Shown here one piece after another: positions 22,838-27,570 of a stretch of DNA of 27,570 nucleotides; within the stretch, counting starts at the first letter, position 1, and every line of letters begins with the position of its first letter. The stretch spans positions 1 through 27,570 of the forward strand of contig DBRK01000028.1 of assembly GCA_002306315.1 (NCBI GenBank). The letters are read 5' to 3'. The notes beneath the pieces are model-generated. The model searched no databases. It was given only the letters and a program-made list of their open reading frames with translations, and was not told where the DNA came from. The position numbers and the translations under genes were made by a program. The DNA is from Patescibacteria group bacterium UBA1370. GTDB taxonomy: Bacteria > Patescibacteriota > Microgenomatia > UBA1400 > PJMF01.

Positions 22838-23209
22838 ATGGCAAGAACAGAGATTGAACAAGTCAGAGATACACAAAATCAGCAATTGCAAGTTGATCAG
22901 GTTGAAACCAGGGATGATGCAGAATTATTACCTGATGTAAAAGTGGAGACAACCGATACTGCAGTCAAACTTGAAGGACAGGCATCAAGAAAATTTTCTG
23001 AGCTGACAAAGGAGTTGAAAGGTGCAACTGAGTTGGATCAGATTATTAGAGTTATGCAGAAATACACGGAGTTTTCTATGTTTCCGGGAGCAAGGCCTGG
23101 AAATTATGACGTGATTTATGTGGGCGCGCAAGTAATTGAACCCTCAGATGATGATGAGTTTTTGTACGGCCAGCCAATAGTGGCTAAATTGTCTTTGCCG
23201 ATTGATTAG
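22838..23209 (+). CDS. Small acidic soluble protein, unknown function
   Basis: The product has 123 residues. The N-terminal half is charged and probably disordered (ARTEIEQVRDTQNQQLQVDQ...). The C-terminal half is more ordered and ends GNYDVIYVGAQVIEPSDDDEF followed by VAKLSLPID. No family is recognised. I chose the ATG at 22838 because TAAACT lies seven bases upstream; the frame is open further upstream but through guaA and its terminator. Its end overlaps the convergent Erm-like gene by 26 bases. Confidence 0.6.
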   Translation: MARTEIEQVRDTQNQQLQVDQVETRDDAELLPDVKVETTDTAVKLEGQASRKFSELTKELKGATELDQIIRVMQKYTEFSMFPGARPGNYDVIYVGAQVIEPSDDDEFLYGQPIVAKLSLPID

Positions 23210-23978
23210 GTTTTGTCTTTGCGACGAATTCGAATAGTTGTACCCAATTTTCTACAGAGATGGGCCCGGGTTTAGTGTTCTTTTTGAGCGAGAGTTTTTG
23301 CATGGCCCAGTCAATTGACTGCTGTTGATACCAGCGGTGTAGATTGGTGCGGACAGTTCGGCCATTGCTGAAGCCGCGTTTGATAAACTGTTGGTAACAC
23401 TTCCTTTGGTTCCATGACAATAGCGGTTGGGATTTTTTGATAAATTGCATTAGTACCGAGTCTACATGGGGATTCGGAGTAAAGTCTCTGCGTGAAAAAT
23501 AATGTTTCACACGGAAATCAAACCAGGGACGGTAAAGTGCTCCAAACATTCCCGGATATGTTTTGCTGGCTAGTCTCTCGGCTAGTGCTTTCATTGTTAC
23601 CAGATGGCAGTCAGCTGGCGGATTGGAATCATCTAACAACTTGCGAATAATCTTGCCCTCGATGGCAAAGGGAATGTTGGCAAAAACCTTATATGGCAGC
23701 CGCGGCAGGGGGTGACTCAGGATGTCAGCGTTGTAGATAGTCAGGTTGGGATGATGATTGAATCGCTGGCGGAGGAACCGGACCAAGCCCGCATCGATTT
23801 CTACAGCCACCACATACCCAGCTCGTTTGAGCAATTCGGCAGTAATAATTCCCCGGCCGGGACCGATTTCCAAAACCAGATCTTTTTTGCCAATAGAAGA
23901 ATCACCAACAAGGTGCGAAACCAACTTGCGGTTATGAAAGAAATTCTGGGAGAGGAGCTTCCGCCGTGAACCGTACAC
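23184..23978 (-). CDS. Erm/KsgA-type rRNA adenine N6-methyltransferase, Erm-like
   Basis: This SAM-dependent rRNA adenine methyltransferase has 264 residues. Residue ~10 begins SQNFFHNRKLVSHLV, the SAM loop is VLEIGPGRGIITAELL (~35-50), and the catalytic motif is NIPF (101-104). The NIPF tetrad, the PWFDFRV segment and the block SRRDFTPNPHVDSVL followed by PLLSW resemble Erm methylases (23S A2058, macrolide resistance) more than KsgA/RsmA, which usually has NLPY and SLGQ(N/H)F. The substrate cannot be settled by eye. The start is a GTG at 23978 with GAGG six bases upstream. A 24-residue ORF overlaps its start in another frame. Confidence 0.82.
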   Translation of the reverse strand: MYGSRRKLLSQNFFHNRKLVSHLVGDSSIGKKDLVLEIGPGRGIITAELLKRAGYVVAVEIDAGLVRFLRQRFNHHPNLTIYNADILSHPLPRLPYKVFANIPFAIEGKIIRKLLDDSNPPADCHLVTMKALAERLASKTYPGMFGALYRPWFDFRVKHYFSRRDFTPNPHVDSVLMQFIKKSQPLLSWNQRKCYQQFIKRGFSNGRTVRTNLHRWYQQQSIDWAMQKLSLKKNTKPGPISVENWVQLFEFVAKTKPNQSAKTI

Positions 23979-24006
23979 CGCGAAACCTCATCATCACGTA
24001 GTTCAT
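23932..24006 (-). CDS. Possible 24-residue leader peptide overlapping the Erm-like start
   Basis: The ORF (MNYVMMRFRGVRFTAEAPLP..., 24 residues) starts at the ATG nearest to the promoter -10 TATAAT (24023-24018, 11 bases away). It runs across the GTG at 23978 and stops 46 bases into the methyltransferase gene. Translating it would bring ribosomes through the SD of the methyltransferase. Erm genes of Gram-positive bacteria are often controlled by such leader peptides, though they normally end before the gene. It could be chance. Confidence 0.3.
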   Translation of the reverse strand: MNYVMMRFRGVRFTAEAPLPEFLS

Positions 24007-24017
24007 ACTTGAGGGAT

Positions 24018-24023
24018 ATTATA
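24018..24023 (-). promoter_or_regulatory. -10 element upstream of the Erm-like gene
   Basis: TATAAT on the minus strand, about 40 bases before the GTG start and 11 before the leader ATG. No clear -35 at 17 bases. Confidence 0.45.
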
Positions 24024-24224
24024 ACTGATTAAAAGTATAATTTCCGCCTGTCACTCAGACCGATCCGGGTTTTCAAAGCCAGCCCTGAGCTCATCCATTT
24101 TCTCTTACCCACTTCTTACATATGAATGCTATGGTTTTTGGACTAAGCTGCTTTCTAACGAGCCTTGCTTTGTTATCCGTTACTAATAATCTGTAATTAA
24201 TAATGAGCCAACTAGAAAGGAACC

Positions 24225-24839
24225 ATGGACTTCTCTCAAACTAAAGGCCAAGCCATAGTCAATAAAGTAATCGCCAACCTCAAAGATCGGGGGATAGATG
24301 CTCAGTTAGTCGCTAATGCTGAGGAAGCAAAGGAAGCTGTAAAAAAGATAATTCCCGACGGCGCCGAGGTAATGACGATGATCTCAATTACTTTAGACCA
24401 GACGAGTTTGGCTGAGATGCTTAACAAGAGTCCTTATGTCTCGGTAAAAAACAAACTTAAGTCTTTGAACCGCGACACTCAGAACCAGGAAATGCAGCAA
24501 CTTGGCGCCGCGCCGCAGTGGACGGTCGGCAGCGTTCATGCTGTGACAGAGGATGGTCAAGTGTTGATTGCCTCCAATACCGGCAGCCAGCTTCCCGCTT
24601 ATGCCTATGGTGCGGAAAATGTGGTCTGGATTGTCGGCACTCAAAAGATTGTCAAGGATTTTGACGAAGGCATGCGCCGGATTGAAGAATACATCAAGCC
24701 TCAGGAGTCGGAGCGCGCCCGTGAGGCATATAATCTACCCGATTTCAGTACCAACCTCAGCAAACTTCTGATTATTAACAAGGAAATCAAGCCAGGTAGG
24801 ATTAAGCTGATATTTGTGGATGAGGTATTAGGATTTTAA
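24225..24839 (+). CDS. LUD-domain protein (LutC/YkgG-like)
   Basis: The product has 204 residues and is a single LUD domain (lactate-utilisation family, PF02589), with the family pattern GSVHAVTEDGQVLIASNTGSQ followed by LPAYAYGAENVVWIVGTQKI and the C-terminal block IEEYIKPQESERAREAYNLP. In L-lactate oxidation LutC acts with LutA (cysteine-rich) and LutB (iron-sulfur); neither is in this window, so the solitary protein may have another role. The start at 24225 is supported by AAAGGA a few bases upstream. A 17-codon gap separates it from the next small gene on the same strand. Confidence 0.85.
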   Translation: MDFSQTKGQAIVNKVIANLKDRGIDAQLVANAEEAKEAVKKIIPDGAEVMTMISITLDQTSLAEMLNKSPYVSVKNKLKSLNRDTQNQEMQQLGAAPQWTVGSVHAVTEDGQVLIASNTGSQLPAYAYGAENVVWIVGTQKIVKDFDEGMRRIEEYIKPQESERAREAYNLPDFSTNLSKLLIINKEIKPGRIKLIFVDEVLGF

Positions 24840-24856
24840 GTATCGAGTAGGACAAG

Positions 24857-25132
24857 ATGACAGAAACCAGGCGGGAGCTACCTTCTTCTGAAATACCGGT
24901 AAAGTTTACCTTATGGCTGAATTATCAAGCAGCCCATGAATTAGAAAGTGAAACAAAAACGCAACTCGGACAATTGCGTGATTCTATTTTGAAAACTAGT
25001 GATCTTGCAGCTTTGGAAAAGGTAGCCAGATCGGTAGCTGGCTTTGAAGTGGAAATTCGCAGCAAACCAGGTTTAATCATCATCAAGCATCAAGGTAAGC
25101 TCGTAATGCAAATTCATGTGATTATTGGGTAA
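24857..25132 (+). CDS. Small orphan protein 1 of a three-gene run
   Basis: The product has 91 residues: a helical middle (SETKTQLGQLRDSILKTSDL) and a C-terminal beta-rich end (FEVEIRSKPGLIIIKHQGKL). No family recognised. It lies 17 bases after the LUD gene, with AGGA six bases before its ATG, so the two probably share a transcript. Confidence 0.6.
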   Translation: MTETRRELPSSEIPVKFTLWLNYQAAHELESETKTQLGQLRDSILKTSDLAALEKVARSVAGFEVEIRSKPGLIIIKHQGKLVMQIHVIIG

Positions 25133-25227
25133 TTTCATCAAACTCGATTCAGCTTTTCAGTAAGTGAGTTGTGTGATATATATAGGCATATCGTATTTCC
25201 CCTGCCCATAGAAAGGTTGCTATAGCA

Positions 25228-25494
25228 ATGCCTGGCCGGCAAGAACATGTACCTGCTGTTAATCGGGAAAAAACTCGCGCTTTTGTTTTGGTAGGTTCAA
25301 TGTTCAGTGATGGACCTACAACTGCAACTGTAATAGATGTCAAAAAAGGTTTATTCACTACTTCTGTGACAATTGATTTCGGGGATGGATTTCCTTCAGT
25401 GTTGCCATTTAACGGTCGACCGACTATCAAAGATGTAGCCAGCGCATTAGGCATGACATATTGTGTGGATACAGAATCCTTGATTACTCGTTGA
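25228..25494 (+). CDS. Small orphan protein 2 of a three-gene run
   Basis: The product has 88 residues and is mostly beta-like (TRAFVLVGSMFSDGPTTATVI and TSVTIDFGDGFPSVLPFNGR). No family recognised. TGCTATAG sits just before the ATG and could be a weak extended -10. The coding assignment rests only on ORF integrity and position. Confidence 0.5.
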   Translation: MPGRQEHVPAVNREKTRAFVLVGSMFSDGPTTATVIDVKKGLFTTSVTIDFGDGFPSVLPFNGRPTIKDVASALGMTYCVDTESLITR

Positions 25495-25552
25495 GCAGAA
25501 AGATCGTGGAACAAGCTTTCACCATAGATGATTCCAAGCAGAAAATCCTATT

Positions 25553-25792
25553 ATGCCAACTCCTTCACCAGAAATTATTGAGAACCGAGGAGAAGAAATA
25601 TCATCGCTTCTGGACCAAACTATTGAGACCAACAGAGGGAGCTTTGTGGTGAAGGAAGTTGGCTATGTTGGTAATCAAATCAGAATTAAGCTAGAGCAAA
25701 AGTCTGCAACATTTGTTTTGTTTTTTGATGCGCGTTTGAGTAAGCAACAGTTGATTGCGGCAGTGAAAGATCATTTTAGAATAGTGTTATAG
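25553..25792 (+). CDS. Small orphan protein 3 of a three-gene run
   Basis: The product has 79 residues: a polar N-terminus, a beta-rich middle (SFVVKEVGYVGNQIRIKLEQ) and a terminal helix (LSKQQLIAAVKDHFRIVL). No family recognised. No SD or promoter is clear. Like its two upstream neighbours it is a small alpha/beta protein with no close relationship I can see. Confidence 0.5.
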   Translation: MPTPSPEIIENRGEEISSLLDQTIETNRGSFVVKEVGYVGNQIRIKLEQKSATFVLFFDARLSKQQLIAAVKDHFRIVL

Positions 25793-25830
25793 CTGCTACT
25801 CTCGAGTTAATGAGCGAACACAGATGTCAG

Positions 25831-25867
25831 AGCAGTTTACATTGCAACAAAGTTGCAATAAACTGCT
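25831..25867 (+). promoter_or_regulatory. Long inverted repeat (probable operator or hairpin)
   Basis: AGCAGTTT pairs with AAACTGCT and the inner ATTGCAAC with GTTGCAAT, separated by a three-base loop; only AC (25839-25840) is unpaired. This is 16 base pairs in 37 bases. No T run follows on either strand, so it is not a terminator. Its right arm contains the candidate -35 TTGCAA of the downstream gene, which suggests an operator. Confidence 0.6.
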
Positions 25868-25881
25868 AAAAAGTGTATAAC
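25853..25881 (+). promoter_or_regulatory. Promoter of the NodB-like gene
   Basis: TTGCAA (25853-25858), 17 bases, TATAAC (25876-25881), then nine bases to the ATG at 25891. The -35 lies inside the inverted repeat. Confidence 0.55.
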
Positions 25882-25890
25882 TAGGCTGAT

Positions 25891-27099
25891 ATGAAAAAAC
25901 GCTCCCACTCCAGTGTTTCTTTTGTAGTTAAAATCTTCATCACACTTGCCGCCATTGGCTTATTAGCTCTTCTCAGTATTTTCGTTTTGCGTTTGTCAAA
26001 CTTTGGATTAAGGCGCTCTGTACCTAAGTTTCTACAGCCTAAACCAATCAATGGCATGATCATGCTCATAGAGTTTGAGAGTATTGACGGTATCCTGCAA
26101 TGGGAAAAGGAGTTGGATAGCCGCAATATTACTGCTCTAGTCAAAGTTCAAAACAATGTGCTTGAAGAGCATCCGGAGGTATTCAGACGATTGGCAGAAA
26201 AAGGTTATGAAATCGCCGGCGGCTATGACGAGGCGCCATTTTGGGATATGTCTTATGAAGAACAATACCGGCTTTTGAGGGAATCCCAGGAATTAGTTGA
26301 ACACATAACCGGTAAAAGGATGCGGGTTTTTGGCAGTCGTTATTTTGCCTATGACGAAAACACTCTCAAAGCTGCCGATGATCTAGGAATTGATTATATT
26401 TTAGCCCGTGGCACTCAGGATGTAGCATCTGTAATCTATGATCCTCTTGAGTATAACGTCCATATTATTTCTGTGACCAATGTGGAAAACGGGGAAATGG
26501 GCCGTGGTTCTCTCTGCGACTATAGCCTCTGGGCACGTGGGGCAGGGGCGGATGAGTTTGCAGCAATTCTGGAAGAAAGCATTAACAAGAAGCCCGACAA
26601 TATGATTTTGGTTTCCCATGCTTATTTAGGTGGCACTCGGTTGGAATGGTGGGAGGAATACCGGAAGATTCTTGAGTCTGACAGAGTGCATTGGGTTGGT
26701 TTTGATGAATGGCTCGCTGCCCAGGATGTAATAACCATGGCGAATGCTGACATTCCATTTAATGATGAAGTCAAATATGTTCAGCCTAAGCCGGTAATGG
26801 ACATGGATAAATATGTGCCAATTCCTGGTATTGCTGAGGATGAGTTGGTGATGTTTCATAATGGCGTGGGTGAAATGTGTCTGGATGCCTTAGCTTTTTT
26901 TGCCGAGAACAATCTTCCAGTCAAAGAATACTTGAGCAGCGAGCCCAACTTCCATCAGTTGTTGGCAAAATACCGGGAAAAATATCCGGTAAGCGAGGGA
27001 GTTTCTGATAGCTATCAGTATTTGCCAATTATTTTTTATCATGGAAAAGCCTATTCAGGGTTTGATGATGAAGTTAGGGCACAAATTTTATCTGATTAA
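25891..27099 (+). CDS. Membrane-anchored NodB-like (polysaccharide deacetylase fold) protein with glutaredoxin-like C-terminal domain
   Basis: The product has 402 residues. A signal anchor lies at ~12-34. Residues ~54-280 have the order of a NodB-type polysaccharide deacetylase: VFRRLAEKGYEIAGGYD, YRLLRESQELVEHITGKR, then RVFGSRYFAYDENTLKAADDLGI, and MILVSHAY. The usual metal ligands are degraded: the Asp pair of TFDDG is replaced (IEFES) and the HxxxH motif after GYEI is absent. Residues ~315-402 resemble a glutaredoxin: LVMFHNGVGEMCLDALAFFAEN, then YLPIIFYHGKAYSGFDDE with the cis-Pro at 379. Only the second Cys of CPxC (Cys330, GEMC) remains. It is probably a pseudoenzyme or an enzyme with altered chemistry, outside the membrane. 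Confidence 0.7.
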   Translation: MKKRSHSSVSFVVKIFITLAAIGLLALLSIFVLRLSNFGLRRSVPKFLQPKPINGMIMLIEFESIDGILQWEKELDSRNITALVKVQNNVLEEHPEVFRRLAEKGYEIAGGYDEAPFWDMSYEEQYRLLRESQELVEHITGKRMRVFGSRYFAYDENTLKAADDLGIDYILARGTQDVASVIYDPLEYNVHIISVTNVENGEMGRGSLCDYSLWARGAGADEFAAILEESINKKPDNMILVSHAYLGGTRLEWWEEYRKILESDRVHWVGFDEWLAAQDVITMANADIPFNDEVKYVQPKPVMDMDKYVPIPGIAEDELVMFHNGVGEMCLDALAFFAENNLPVKEYLSSEPNFHQLLAKYREKYPVSEGVSDSYQYLPIIFYHGKAYSGFDDEVRAQILSD

Positions 27100-27345
27100 A
27101 TTTGCCTCCTTTTTGCACTGCTAATTTGTAATTGGACACACTGCAATATGAGCAAATTTGAGTTCAAGCTGCGGGGTCTATCCATATTAAATAACTTTCC
27201 ACGCTTGTAAGAAATCCGTAAAACAAGTGCTATTTTAGCCTGGTAATTGAGGTTGATATGGGTTGAAAAACTGGCTTAAAGTGATAGTAGGAAAAAATTG
27301 TTTTTCTGTCTTTTGACAGCAAAATCATTTAGGAACTTGCTACAG

Positions 27346-27570
27346 ATGGCTTCAAAGAGATTTTCCAGGCGTCTCAGGTGGTTGCTACCAGTTATTGGTC
27401 TGGGAGTTTTAGCGGCGATCTTTGTCTACATTTCCACGCGGTCATATGCGGCTGATCCCCCTCCCAACCGCTCAGGTTCAACTTGGGGAGGAAGTGAAAG
27501 CGACCAGGTCAAGAGAGTGGTAGTTGCCAACAACGGCCTAACCTATGTGTCAAGCACCCCTTTTCGTAGA
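27346..27570 (+). CDS. Secreted protein, partial (runs off the window)
   Basis: Only the first 75 residues are in the window. A basic N-terminus (MASKRFSRRLRWLL), a hydrophobic stretch (PVIGLGVLAAIFVYI) and a likely cleavage point near SYAAD form a signal peptide, followed by a Pro/Ser/Gly-rich segment. The start ATG has AGGA about 13 bases upstream. No domain is identifiable yet. A small hairpin (CTGTC/GACAG) lies about 40 bases upstream. Confidence 0.65.
   Translation, partial: MASKRFSRRLRWLLPVIGLGVLAAIFVYISTRSYAADPPPNRSGSTWGGSESDQVKRVVVANNGLTYVSSTPFRR

Noticed and set aside
24122..24196. 24-codon hydrophobic ORF (MNAMVFGLSCFLTSLALLSV...) upstream of the LUD gene
   Set aside because: No SD and no convincing -10 at the usual spacing; hydrophobic short ORFs are common by chance.

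Overview
The window is a gene-dense stretch of a bacterial chromosome with mid GC content by eye and about 33 genes on both strands. I see no rRNA, tRNA, CRISPR array, phage gene or transposase. TAA, TAG and TGA all end clear genes, so the code is standard. Most transcription units hold one to three genes. Many small families are typical of environmental bacterial genomes (PhnB-like VOC, DUF488, DUF1801, DUF4256, DUF2975, DUF892). The organism is not certain: a candidate-phylum lineage such as Patescibacteria, or a Chloroflexota-like one, would fit, but no phylogenetic marker here settles it.

Layout. 1-3.1 kb: PhnB-like protein, a frameshifted DUF488 gene, and a short MgtE-type Mg2+ transporter divergent from a DUF1801 gene, then a small membrane protein. 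3.2-5.8 kb: a glycoamylase/DUF3131-like protein, a membrane-anchored excalibur protein and DUF4256. 5.8-8.2 kb (minus strand): a DUF2975/XRE regulator/small membrane protein operon behind a near-consensus promoter, and a MatC-like carrier. 8.4-10.1 kb: an exported protein broken by an in-frame TAG, and a DUF892 ferritin-like protein. 10.2-13.2 kb: a VTC/CotH/DUF4956 operon. 13.2-15.5 kb: an uncharacterised soluble protein behind what reads as a cobalamin riboswitch with its own terminator, divergent from an MFS transporter. 15.6-19.4 kb: small membrane protein, acyltransferase 3, a small acidic protein, AlkD-like glycosylase and alanine racemase. 19.4-23.2 kb: orphan protein, two-domain PhnB-like protein, GuaA, small orphan. 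23.2-27.6 kb: Erm-like rRNA methyltransferase with an overlapping leader ORF, LUD-domain protein, three small orphans, a membrane-anchored NodB-like protein with a glutaredoxin-like C-terminal domain, and a secreted protein cut by the window edge.

Two general signals stand out. First, about 15 genes have a -10 box (often extended, TGnTAnnnT) that ends only 6-9 bases before the start codon and no Shine-Dalgarno, which predicts leaderless mRNAs. Operon-internal genes and the riboswitch-controlled gene instead carry clear AAGGAG-type sites. Second, the cobalamin riboswitch governs a protein with no recognisable B12 domain, which makes 13.2-14.2 kb the best candidate for something undescribed. 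The fused NodB-like/glutaredoxin-like protein with degenerate active sites, under a promoter with a long inverted repeat over its -35, is the next most interesting item.
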